Both the position numbers and the translations under genes were made by a program. This document shows, piece by piece, positions 26,822-33,785 of a stretch of DNA of 33,788 nt. Position 1 is the stretch's first letter, and every line of letters starts with the position of its first letter. The stretch is from a candidate division NC10 bacterium CSP1-5 (GTDB taxonomy: Bacteria; Methylomirabilota; Methylomirabilia; Methylomirabilales; CSP1-5), in assembly GCA_001443495.1 (NCBI GenBank), contig LDXR01000024.1:1-33788 (forward strand), read 5' to 3'. Under the pieces are notes generated by a model. The model did not search any database. It was given only the letters and a program-made list of their open reading frames with translations, and was not told the DNA's origin.

Positions 26822-27523
26822 TCATTCCTGGATGGACCGCAAAATATGGGGGTTCTCTCTCAAGTAGGTGAGCGCGCGGGTGGCTGCGTTCTGCTCGGCT
26901 TCCCGTCGGCTTCCGCCCTTGCCTCTCCCAAGTGTCTGTCCTTTGACCTGTACCTCGACCTCGAAGCGGCGGGCGTGGGGCAGACCTGACAGCTTGAGGA
27001 TGCGGTACCGCGGGAGCGTCTTGAGTACGGCCTGAACACCCGTTTGCAGTTCAGACTTTGCATCGAGGGAAAGGTCAGGGCTCAGCCGGGGAAGGAGATG
27101 TTGCCTGAGGAACTTCGTCACCGCCCCGAGACCCCGATCAAGAAAGAGGGCGGCGACGAGCGCCTCGAACGCAGCGGCCAGGATCGTGGCTCGCCGTCGG
27201 CCTTCCGGCTCCTCGCTTTTTCCCATACGGAGCATCCCGGGCACTCCCAGTTGAATTGCCGCCTGGGCTAACGCGTGCCGATTCACCAGACTGGCCCGGA
27301 GGCGGGTCAATTCTCCCGGGGAGAGATTTGGAAAGCGCCGATACAGGTCGAGCGCTAAGACGAGTGCGAGGACGGCGTCGCCCAAAAACTCCAGGCGCTC
27401 AAAGGCTCTCCCTTTGGCTCCGACCGAAGGGTGGGTGAGCGCGGCCCGAAGCAGCGCCCGATTCCGAAAGCGCTGCCCAAGCACCGCTTCAGCCTCTCGG
27501 AGCCACGAATCCTTCTCCCTCAT
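26822..27523 (-). CDS. rnc: Ribonuclease III, with Ala at one acidic metal-site position
   Basis: A 233-residue double-strand-specific endonuclease of rRNA and mRNA processing. The catalytic domain has the signature ERLEFLGDAVL with E42, E45 and D49 (E. coli E38, E41, D45). A double-stranded RNA-binding domain at about 155-225 starts DAKSELQ and ends SRREAEQNAATRAL. The second acidic motif, usually A-D-x-F-E-A, reads A-A-A-F-E-A: E120 (E. coli E117) is kept but the partner Asp (E. coli D114) is A117, encoded GCT at 27173-27175, one base from GAT. The ATG is only ten bases after a candidate -10, without a Shine-Dalgarno, so it may be leaderless. It lies 153 bp upstream of smc on the same strand, but the smc promoter sits between. 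Confidence 0.94.
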   Translation of the reverse strand: MREKDSWLREAEAVLGQRFRNRALLRAALTHPSVGAKGRAFERLEFLGDAVLALVLALDLYRRFPNLSPGELTRLRASLVNRHALAQAAIQLGVPGMLRMGKSEEPEGRRRATILAAAFEALVAALFLDRGLGAVTKFLRQHLLPRLSPDLSLDAKSELQTGVQAVLKTLPRYRILKLSGLPHARRFEVEVQVKGQTLGRGKGGSRREAEQNAATRALTYLRENPHILRSIQE

Positions 27524-27533
27524 TATGCATCCG

Positions 27534-27562
27534 ATGCTACACGAATCTGGCTGCTTTTACAG
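27534..27562 (-). promoter_or_regulatory. Weak candidate promoter for rnc
   Basis: TAGCAT (27534-27539 on + as its complement) with CTGTAA (27557-27562) 17 bp upstream. The -10 matches four of six positions, the -35 three. If used, transcription would begin three or four bases before the rnc ATG, giving an essentially leaderless mRNA. Confidence 0.35.
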
Positions 27563-27625
27563 CGCGTTTGATCAGGGTGACCCCCATTAACTCTTGGGTC
27601 AGGCGTAGGGGGTAAGTCTATAGGT

Positions 27626-29422
27626 TTACTCGGGGCATGTGGCAGGCCCGAAACGGCTATTATTTACGTTGGTCAGGGAGGGTCTTGCTACTCCTGAGAT
27701 CTCGGATATGCAGATAAATCCACCAGGATTCAAGAGGGCGCCGATGCTTAGCTGAGTGCTGACGGCTCGGTCATCGATCGGCGGGTTCAGAGTTACCGTG
27801 AAGGTCGTGAAGTCTGGTACGGATCCAGTCACCTCGAGGCTTCTGCTATCTACTCGATTGCCGGTCTGGTCCTCTGTTGCTATGGCTTCGATCCGGGCTA
27901 CGCTGACGTTCTTGAATTTCATGGTAACGGTTATCGGCGCAATGCCGGGGATGCGATAAATTGAGTTGCCTCCAGATCCGGTTGCAACCCAATGGGGTCC
28001 CCCCACCCTTTTGATCTTGGCGGCGATGGCGCCTTCCTCATTGCCTAACCGGCCCTGGAAGACCAGGACAAGGGACCGTTCGGAGGTGGGTGGGCTCAGA
28101 GGGAAAGCCAACACGGTGCTGTTAGCCCCTGGACCTAAGCCCAAATCAAAAGATGCCCCCTCCACAGGACTGCGGACACCATTGGCGTCATCGATGTACG
28201 CGGTGAAGGTTCCCTCCATCCTCTCACCGGATGTGTTCGTAATAATTGTCGTAAACGAATCTAGTTGAAAGCTCACCAGGAAGTCGAAGGTCCCGCGGAA
28301 GAAGTAGTCGAGGAGGCTGGCGGAATATCCTACCGCGCGAGGAATGAGGAGTCTCGCATACTCTTCGTGCACCTTATCATCATTCAGTCCACCTCGTATC
28401 TCCTGGGCAACGCCAAAAAACCGGCTCCAAAAGGATCTTTTGCTGACCGTGGCTAAGTGTTGAACGGGTTCGCCTGGGGCGTCAGCTCTCTTGCGCCAAT
28501 ACTTGCGATTGTTCCTCAGGTCTACCCATTCCTCGACGTCTCCAGTGCTTGGAAAAGGCGAAAAGTGGCTGTGGGATGCCTCCAGCCGATTCGCAAACAC
28601 CGTATCGTCGCTGAAGAAATTCGCGTTAGAATATTCGGTGATCCCTATCCCCAATTGAGAAGTGATCGCTGGATTCGTTCCATCGTATCGATCCGTATCC
28701 CATATCCGCGCAATCGGGACAGGCGCATCAACGGCGTCTTGGCCAAGAATGGGAATATCGAGAATGGAGCGATCGGGGCGGAGGGGCGATTGGGCAAAGG
28801 ACCCAAGAAACCGTTCCGTGGCTTCATCCGGCTTCTCTTCGGGCTGTGGTTCCGCCTGAAGCTCGACCCACTCCTCGTAAGGGTCACCACCGGTATGTTG
28901 ATCGTTTCTGACATGGGCAGGAACTGAGGAATCAGCGATCAGGTGCATTACCTGGCCAATTGCGCGAAAGGTCTCGGCAAACCATTTCTCCCTCTCGGTT
29001 GGGCTTGCAGCAATGAGCGCGTTAATGTACGCCTTCCGTGCGTTCACCCACGAAAACCCTTGGTTGGCGTCTTGGCCCCAAAGGATCGAGGAGGTACCAC
29101 TGAGAAGGCCATCGTCCAACCCAGCGTTTCGCCACGGGGAACGAAGGGGCCGGTGAAAGTGGTTGCGAGTATTCGTAACTGGCACGTCCTCGAGAGCGCC
29201 GGCTTCTCCAATCCAGTCGATAACACGCTTACCCATTATGATTTGGTTAGTTCCATTCTCGAAACTAAGATCATTTTGGAGTCGTACGTCGAGGCTTGAT
29301 GCGCGGGCCGCTCCCACATTGATGGCATTATGTGTGCGATCGTGATATGCGTGGGACAAGGGTGTATAGCCCACTAGAAGGGCAAGCACAGCCGCTATTA
29401 GTCTCGTCGGTCGCCTACTCAT
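27626..29422 (-). CDS. Exported zinc phospholipase C / P1-nuclease-fold-like protein
   Basis: A 598-residue secreted protein. A signal peptide (MSRRPTRLIAAVLALLVGYTPLSHA) ends before YHDRTH. The mature N-terminal half carries a histidine/aspartate pattern like the tri-zinc phospholipase C/P1 nuclease fold: H27 and H31 in YHDRTH, H88 and H90 in NHFH, then H160, D164 and H170 in GQVMHLIADSSVPAHVRND. The C-terminal half (after about 390) is beta-rich without a motif I recognise. Substrate could be phospholipid or nucleic acid; I cannot decide. The start at 29422 overlaps the preceding gene by eight bases and gives a clean signal peptide; ATG 29482 would overlap by 68. Third gene of an exported-protein trio. 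Base composition is visibly less GC-rich than the housekeeping genes. Confidence 0.7.
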   Translation of the reverse strand: MSRRPTRLIAAVLALLVGYTPLSHAYHDRTHNAINVGAARASSLDVRLQNDLSFENGTNQIIMGKRVIDWIGEAGALEDVPVTNTRNHFHRPLRSPWRNAGLDDGLLSGTSSILWGQDANQGFSWVNARKAYINALIAASPTEREKWFAETFRAIGQVMHLIADSSVPAHVRNDQHTGGDPYEEWVELQAEPQPEEKPDEATERFLGSFAQSPLRPDRSILDIPILGQDAVDAPVPIARIWDTDRYDGTNPAITSQLGIGITEYSNANFFSDDTVFANRLEASHSHFSPFPSTGDVEEWVDLRNNRKYWRKRADAPGEPVQHLATVSKRSFWSRFFGVAQEIRGGLNDDKVHEEYARLLIPRAVGYSASLLDYFFRGTFDFLVSFQLDSFTTIITNTSGERMEGTFTAYIDDANGVRSPVEGASFDLGLGPGANSTVLAFPLSPPTSERSLVLVFQGRLGNEEGAIAAKIKRVGGPHWVATGSGGNSIYRIPGIAPITVTMKFKNVSVARIEAIATEDQTGNRVDSRSLEVTGSVPDFTTFTVTLNPPIDDRAVSTQLSIGALLNPGGFICISEISGVARPSLTNVNNSRFGPATCPE

Positions 29423-29972
29423 TGCCTTGTTGGCCCCTACCGGGCGTAATAGCAGGAAGCCCAAGTTGAGCGCGTTCCTCATTAAGAGCCTTCAGTAACA
29501 GCGGCGTGTGATCATACGGAAAAGAAGGGGCAAGTCCGAGATCTAACGCCTCCTTCCGGTTTTCTACCCTTCTCATATATACACGCGTGGGATCGCGGTA
29601 TCTGCGTACTCCGGGCCCTACTTCGATGCGATACGGTATATACCCCGGAGCAAAGAAGATAATCGCGGGGCTTTGCACCCGCACGACCGATGGCTCACGC
29701 GTAGTCTTCGGATGGGAGGGTACCTTGAACTTACCATCGGTGTCTGTTTGCATCTCGATGGCCGCGTGAAATTCCTCATGGATGCGCTGTGTAGTCGGCG
29801 AATAGATATCACGCTGCCAAATAAGCACCACGAGCACTCCTGCCAGCGACTTGCCTGTGTCGATGTCGAGGACCTGGCCTCTATAGTAACTATTGGAGGG
29901 CTCGCTGCCTGACGCACAGCTCCCAAGCCCAAGGGCCAGGACGACCGAAAAACACATCCAGAAATGCACCAT
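29415..29972 (-). CDS. Lipoprotein with a carboxypeptidase-regulatory-like (transthyretin-like) domain
   Basis: A 185-residue lipoprotein. The N-terminus MVHFWMCFSVVLALGLGSC is a lipoprotein signal with lipobox LGSC and C19 as the lipidated residue. It is followed by YYRGQVLDIDTGKSLAGVLVVLIWQRD and TDTDGKFKVPS, the pattern of a small beta-sandwich of the carboxypeptidase-regulatory type, which is generally a binding or structural module. The last 60 residues, with RDPTRVYMRRVENRKEALDLG, are unassigned. Start 29972 is chosen because it gives the lipobox at a proper distance and sits ten bases after the upstream stop; a longer frame starts at 30017. No good ribosome site is visible. It overlaps the phospholipase-like gene by eight bases, so the two are probably coupled. 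Composition is AT-richer than the neighbouring housekeeping genes. Confidence 0.65.
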   Translation of the reverse strand: MVHFWMCFSVVLALGLGSCASGSEPSNSYYRGQVLDIDTGKSLAGVLVVLIWQRDIYSPTTQRIHEEFHAAIEMQTDTDGKFKVPSHPKTTREPSVVRVQSPAIIFFAPGYIPYRIEVGPGVRRYRDPTRVYMRRVENRKEALDLGLAPSFPYDHTPLLLKALNEERAQLGLPAITPGRGQQGNE

Positions 29973-29982
29973 TCTGTGCACG

Positions 29983-32127
29983 CTAAAAGAAAGCGATCCG
30001 CCAGATCCCATCAACATCCCTGATGAACTCTACGTTATAGGAGAATGTTACCCCGTCTTCTGTGCTCAGAAGTTCGTATTGAGCCCGGTGTCCCCGGATG
30101 GCCACAAATCGAATGCCCTCAAGTTCTTGACCAAGCGTAGGGAGAAAGGGCGCAAGTGCAGTGAAATCAAGCCGAAACTCTTCCCTGAAGTCCTGTGCAA
30201 TGAACTCAAGAGCCTCCTCGATCCGCCCCTCGCGTAGAGCACCGCGCATCCCAGTCCATTTGCTCTGAAGGACGTTGTCCAGGCCAGCACGGTCGTAAAC
30301 CTGGACAACCGTGCCGGCAGTAAATCGATTCCCATCAGAGTCGGTAATGGTTGCAGATGGGGTGTAGACCCCAGCTTGCGCATAGGTAAAGCTCTGCCCC
30401 TCCAGACTCGTCCCAGTGAATTCTATCAACCCGTCGCCCTCGCGGTCCAACTCGACAGCAGTGGGCACGGGGCCACCAACGAGCGAGAACGACACCCGCA
30501 GCGGCGCTACGCCACTTGCTGGACTCGCCCGGAGCGTGACTGCAGGTGTCGGCGCCGTTGCGACCGTGACCACGATGCTCTGGGTGGCGCTGGCGCCCGT
30601 GACTGTCGTCGCAATGGCGGTCAGGGTCGTCGTCTCGGGGCTCACTGGCACGTGAGCGGCGAAGGTATTGCCCACAACGGCGGCAGGAGACGAGTTGACG
30701 GTGACGCCGACTTCGAGGCCGCCGGCGTCCACGAGGCCACGCACCAAGACAGAGTCGGCCGTAACCGTGGCGCCGGGGGTGGGGTCGGTGATCTGTACGA
30801 CGAGGACGATGCTGGGGGGTGGCGGGGTGGTCTGCTGCTGGGTGGGCGCGAGGGCTGCGGCGCTTGTTAGGCCTTCACCCTTGGCCCCCGTGGCATAGAC
30901 CTTAAGCTGATTGACCTGGTCAGGGAGGAGAGGCACATCGAGGCTGAAGCGGCCTTCACTGTTTGGGAAGGTGGTCACCTCTTCCTGGCCACCGCGGACC
31001 GTGATGCGCGCCTCCGGCTCCGTGGTGCCCGCCAGGGTGACCTGGGCCTCACGGGTTGTTGCCGGGTGGTCTGCGAGCGAGGGCGGAGCGGGCGCGAGGA
31101 AACGGTAGATCCGGCCGGCCTTCGGATCCGTCACGTAGAAGTTACCCTGGGGATCGAATGTCAGGCCCCAGGGTCGCTCAAAGTCCTGCGCAAAGCGGGT
31201 GAAGGTTCCGTCGGGGGCGACCTTGAGCATCAGGCCGCCGTCTTTCGGTGTCTCAGGGTCTTTTTTGACCGCCAGGAAGAACTGTCCGAGGACATCCCGC
31301 ACGAGCCCCTTGGGGCGCTTGAAGCGTTCTTCGACGAGGACGTTCGCGTCACCATTGGCCTCAATCTGAAAGAGGGTCCCTTTGAGTGGGGGCTCCTTGG
31401 GTTTAAAGCCTTTGGCCACGACGGTGAGGGTCCCCGCCTCATCGGCCACGACGCCGGAGGGGCGCCGAAAACCTGGGTGTGAGGCGAGAATCTGTCCATC
31501 CTCGGCATTGATGCGAGACACCGTCCCCCGGAAGGCTTCAGGCGGCTCCTCCGTTTCCTCGTCCTCTTCGGCGTCAGCAGCAGGGGCGTCCTCGGTGCCT
31601 TCGTCGTCGTCCGGCTCGACCTGCTGCTCTTCCACTGCGGGATCCTCCTGGGACCGGAGACCGCCCCGGGTCGAGAGGAGGAGGCGGTTGTCTCTATCGA
31701 ACGCGAGCTGCTTCGGCTTCCGGAAGTTCTCAGCGACGATGCTCACGCTCCCGTCGTTGGGGGTGCGCTTCAGCAGCACGCCCTTCGACCAGGCCCCCTC
31801 CTGGTGTTCCTGGAAGGCGTCCGCAACGACATAGAACGTGCCATCCTCCCCCCGAACGAGCCCCCGTGGTTGCTCCAGCCGTTCGAGGAGAATCGTCAGA
31901 CTCCCGTTGGAGGCACGCTGCCAGAGGCGGCCCTCCTTGCGGTCCGTGAAAAAGACCGTCCCGTCGGGATCGACGGCCACACCGGTCGGGGCGAGGAAGC
32001 CGTGGACCAAGAGTTCAAGGGGAGCTTTGCCGGTGGGCGTTTTGGGCACGTCGGCTCTGACGGAGACGAGCACGAACGTCGCCAGCAGGAGGAGAAGCGT
32101 GAAGAGCGAGAGTCGCCGGAGTGCCAT
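29983..32127 (-). CDS. Exported NHL-propeller / Ig-like / PKD multidomain protein
   Basis: A 714-residue secreted protein. Residues 1-25 are a signal peptide. Residues 40-345 hold six repeats of the form F-x-x-P-x-G-L-x-x-D-x-x-G-x-F-Y-V (for example near 45, 86, 136, 222, 270 and 317), a six-bladed NHL/SMP-30-like propeller. An acidic insert at 161-197, with many Glu and Asp, lies between blades. Two Ig-like sandwiches follow (about 355-425 and 440-525) with a Pro linker (TPPPPS). A PKD domain is at 530-612, and a C-terminal domain at 613-714 ends in DVDGIWRIAFF, which resembles NTF2-like folds. No sorting or membrane anchor is seen. Likely a surface or periplasmic binding scaffold; the ligand is unknown. 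It is first in the trio and has a candidate promoter at 32187-32215. Confidence 0.75.
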   Translation of the reverse strand: MALRRLSLFTLLLLLATFVLVSVRADVPKTPTGKAPLELLVHGFLAPTGVAVDPDGTVFFTDRKEGRLWQRASNGSLTILLERLEQPRGLVRGEDGTFYVVADAFQEHQEGAWSKGVLLKRTPNDGSVSIVAENFRKPKQLAFDRDNRLLLSTRGGLRSQEDPAVEEQQVEPDDDEGTEDAPAADAEEDEETEEPPEAFRGTVSRINAEDGQILASHPGFRRPSGVVADEAGTLTVVAKGFKPKEPPLKGTLFQIEANGDANVLVEERFKRPKGLVRDVLGQFFLAVKKDPETPKDGGLMLKVAPDGTFTRFAQDFERPWGLTFDPQGNFYVTDPKAGRIYRFLAPAPPSLADHPATTREAQVTLAGTTEPEARITVRGGQEEVTTFPNSEGRFSLDVPLLPDQVNQLKVYATGAKGEGLTSAAALAPTQQQTTPPPPSIVLVVQITDPTPGATVTADSVLVRGLVDAGGLEVGVTVNSSPAAVVGNTFAAHVPVSPETTTLTAIATTVTGASATQSIVVTVATAPTPAVTLRASPASGVAPLRVSFSLVGGPVPTAVELDREGDGLIEFTGTSLEGQSFTYAQAGVYTPSATITDSDGNRFTAGTVVQVYDRAGLDNVLQSKWTGMRGALREGRIEEALEFIAQDFREEFRLDFTALAPFLPTLGQELEGIRFVAIRGHRAQYELLSTEDGVTFSYNVEFIRDVDGIWRIAFF

Positions 32128-32186
32128 GCGGCCCTTCCTGATACGGGTTCAGGGCAACCCGCAAGCAGGGCTCCACAACACTCACA

Positions 32187-32215
32187 CCGCTACCAGCGGC
32201 CATCTGCATTGTCAA
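32187..32215 (-). promoter_or_regulatory. Candidate promoter for the exported-protein trio
   Basis: On the minus strand a perfect TTGACA (32210-32215 on +) lies 17 bp from TAGCGG (32187-32192). The -10 is weak, which is common for activated or regulated promoters. The leader would be about 55 nt. Confidence 0.45.
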
Positions 32216-32226
32216 CATCAATGTTG
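32213..32226. promoter_or_regulatory. Palindrome overlapping the -35 box, possible operator
   Basis: CAACAT and ATGTTG form a 6-bp inverted repeat around CA. The left arm shares three bases with the TTGACA box of the minus-strand promoter. Size and place suit a regulator-binding site, and a winged-helix regulator gene begins about 210 bp away on the other strand. That it is the target is only inferred. Confidence 0.4.
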
Positions 32227-32435
32227 GGGATGGAAGCGCTTGCGCTGCAAATTCCTCGACAACATGTCACATAGCGACAGAATGCCACCTCGCTTTCGGA
32301 GTTTTCCGACGTTGCAATCAGAGAAAGAGGGCGAGGCAGATGGGCGCTCAGCGGTTGACAGGGTCGGCGGCGAGCCCGAGAGTGTGTTATTGTGGGGCCC
32401 GACCCGCAACTGCCCCTTGATCCGAGGTGCACCCG

Positions 32436-32780
32436 TTGGCGAAAAGGCCGCGCCCACATAAGGTAATCGAGCGACACGAAACGGTACGGTCGGCGCTCAG
32501 GCAGGTACTCAGGGAGGGCCCGCTCACCGCTCGTGAACTCTCGGCCCGCGTCCGGATCAGCGAGAAAGAAGTCTCCGGCCACCTCGAGCACTTAGCGCGC
32601 TCGCTCAGGCATAGCGGCGAGCGCTTGCGTGTCGAACCGGCGCAATGTCTCGCCTGTGCATTCGTCTTCAAGGAGCGCACGCGACTGACCAAGCCGTCCA
32701 AGTGTCCGGTGTGCAGGAGTGAGCGGTTGGACCCACCGCGCTTCGTCATTCTCGCAGGAGGGCCAGACGACCGTCGCTGA
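32436..32780 (+). CDS. Winged-helix / zinc-ribbon transcriptional regulator (COG3357-like)
   Basis: A 114-residue putative DNA-binding protein. Residues about 12-65 form a winged helix (ERHETVRSALRQVL, then LTARELSARVRISEKEVSGHLEHLARSL). A zinc ribbon follows with C71-x2-C74 and C90-x2-C93 (CLAC, then KPSKCPVC) and the ending CRSERLDPPRFVI. This layout and the ending match a small regulator family best known from archaea (COG3357). TTG 32436 is preferred because GAGGTG at 32424-32429 stands six bases before it; GTG 32427 is inside that site and would add three residues. The gene is divergent from the exported-protein trio and followed by thioredoxin, so it could regulate either, or be autoregulated; the sequence alone does not show it. 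Confidence 0.8.
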   Translation: MAKRPRPHKVIERHETVRSALRQVLREGPLTARELSARVRISEKEVSGHLEHLARSLRHSGERLRVEPAQCLACAFVFKERTRLTKPSKCPVCRSERLDPPRFVILAGGPDDRR

Positions 32781-32806
32781 TGGACATTGGGGATAGATCT
32801 ACATAA

Positions 32807-32844
32807 GACCGCCCTCGCGGGCCGTGCTGTGCCCGGAGGGCGTC
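32807..32844. repeat. Strong imperfect hairpin between the regulator and trxA
   Basis: Left arm 32807-32822 and right arm 32831-32844 pair over 14 bp with two single-base bulges (C32810 and G32817) and an 8-base loop. No T tract lies on either side, so it is not a standard intrinsic terminator. It may still end the regulator transcript or be a structured leader or small RNA. Confidence 0.55.
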
Positions 32845-32991
32845 TGGATGCCTGGGGCGCGGTCGGATGTGCTGACGGTTAAGATGTCTCCTACCCATCT
32901 GATGCCAATGTGGTCAATAAGTTAGCCTTCCTTGGCTTCGCTGTCAACGATCTCGTGGCGACTGGGACCCTGTCGAGGAAAACGGCAACGC

Positions 32992-33020
32992 TTGACAGGG
33001 AAGGGGTGGGGCGGTAGCAT
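32992..33020 (+). promoter_or_regulatory. Promoter for trxA
   Basis: TTGACA at 32992-32997 and TAGCAT at 33015-33020 with a 17-bp spacer. The -35 is perfect and the -10 matches four of six. A start near 33027 gives a leader of about 28 nt to ATG 33055. Confidence 0.72.
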
Positions 33021-33054
33021 AGGATGAAACGGGAACGCGATGATGGGGACAACG

Positions 33055-33387
33055 ATGTCTTCGAACAAGATCGTGAAGGTGAGCGACGCGGATTTCGATC
33101 AGAAGGTCGTCAAGACCCAAGGGCTGACCATCGTCGATTTCTGGGCCGAGTGGTGTGCCCCCTGCCGCATGATCGCGCCGCTCCTCGAAGAGCTGGCCGA
33201 TGAATATTCCGGAAAAGTGACGATCGCAAAGCTGAACGTCGACGAGAACCCTCGGACGGCCGCCCGTTATGGCATCCGGAGCATTCCAACGCTCCTCCTC
33301 TTTAAAGGGGGCGAGCGGGTCGATCAGGTCATTGGCGCGGTGCCCCGGAATGTCATTCAATCCAAGATCGGCGCACACCTCGATTGA
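33055..33387 (+). CDS. trxA: Thioredoxin
   Basis: A 110-residue thiol-disulfide oxidoreductase. The active site is W-C-A-P-C (C34, C37) in VDFWAEWCAPCRMIAPLLEELA; Ala replaces the common Gly between the cysteines. The cis-proline is P78 in IRSIPTLLLFKGGE. The fold is complete to a short terminal helix. ATG 33055 follows GGGGAC at 33045-33050 and gives the usual length; ATGs at 33040 and 33043 are in frame and would add five or four residues. It has its own promoter and stands between the regulator and a gene-poor stretch. The WCAPC form is also found in other bacterial thioredoxins. Confidence 0.95.
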   Translation: MSSNKIVKVSDADFDQKVVKTQGLTIVDFWAEWCAPCRMIAPLLEELADEYSGKVTIAKLNVDENPRTAARYGIRSIPTLLLFKGGERVDQVIGAVPRNVIQSKIGAHLD

Positions 33388-33735
33388 TCCAGCAATTCAG
33401 GGCTCACCGGCTCGGGCAGTCATCCTTCGTCGGCGGAGAATTCCACGAAGTCCTGGTTGTACTGCAACAGCACCTTCGGCCCCTCGCTCCGGGGCTCTCG
33501 CGGCGACCCTGTCCGGCGGCTTACGGCCCGGGTCCCTCCGTGTTCACGATCCGTGCAACGGAGTCGGGCACGGATCGCGCCTCGGTTTCCCAGGCCGTCG
33601 CCTGCCGAGGGACCCCACCGCTTTCGCCAATGTCGCTCGGGACCTGCAGGCGCTGTTGCCGTGGCGGGACCCCGGCCGGTCCGAAGGACGCCGAACTCCT
33701 TCGGGACCGCATACCATTGCCCGCTCATGGCACGC
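33388..33735. other. Stretch without a convincing gene
   Basis: About 350 bp after trxA. It is GC-rich with stop codons scattered over all frames, and no frame gives a protein I recognise. A minus-strand frame of 102 codons is listed separately as doubtful. A decayed gene or plain intergenic DNA are both possible. Confidence 0.5.
33420..33728 (-). CDS. Doubtful small open reading frame
   Basis: A 102-residue frame starting MSGQWYAVPKEFGVL and ending VLLQYNQDFVEFSADEG. The two ends look protein-like, but the middle is Arg/Gly/Pro-rich, as in chance frames of GC-rich DNA. In the +1-shifted frame a middle part (PSDIGESGGVPRQATAWETEARSVPDSVARIV, reported here only by its ends PSDIG and ARIV) looks more natural. 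It may therefore be a gene broken by two frameshifts, or a sequencing error, or nothing. GGAAGGG lies 11 bp before the ATG. It converges on trxA. Confidence 0.22.
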   Translation of the reverse strand: MSGQWYAVPKEFGVLRTGRGPATATAPAGPERHWRKRWGPSAGDGLGNRGAIRARLRCTDREHGGTRAVSRRTGSPREPRSEGPKVLLQYNQDFVEFSADEG

Positions 33736-33785
33736 TTGACCCTTCCTTTTGTTCATGCTAAGTTATCGTGCCCTAGCTACAGGAG
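33736..33785 (+). promoter_or_regulatory. Promoter and ribosome site for a gene beginning beyond the window
   Basis: TTGACC at 33736-33741 and TAAGTT at 33759-33764 with a 17-bp spacer, followed by AGGAG at 33781-33785. With a usual spacing the start codon would be just past the right edge. Confidence 0.6.

Larger units (their letters stand above)
32128..32435. other. Divergent intergenic region
   Basis: About 308 bp between the start of the propeller gene (minus) and the start of the regulator (plus). It holds the minus-strand promoter and palindrome described separately. For the plus strand it holds TTGACA at 32355-32360 without a well-spaced -10; the T-rich TGTTATTGT that follows is about 24 bp away. 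No further gene is seen. Confidence 0.6.

Noticed and set aside
27578-27601. TGACCC/GGGTCA inverted repeat between rnc and the phospholipase-like gene as a terminator
   Set aside because: Short stem, 12-base loop and no T tract on either strand.
29423-29482. Upstream ATG for the phospholipase-like gene
   Set aside because: It would overlap the lipoprotein gene by 68 bp and put 20 extra residues before a clean signal peptide.
33040-33054. Upstream ATGs for thioredoxin
   Set aside because: They are possible but have poorer ribosome sites and extend the protein beyond the usual start.
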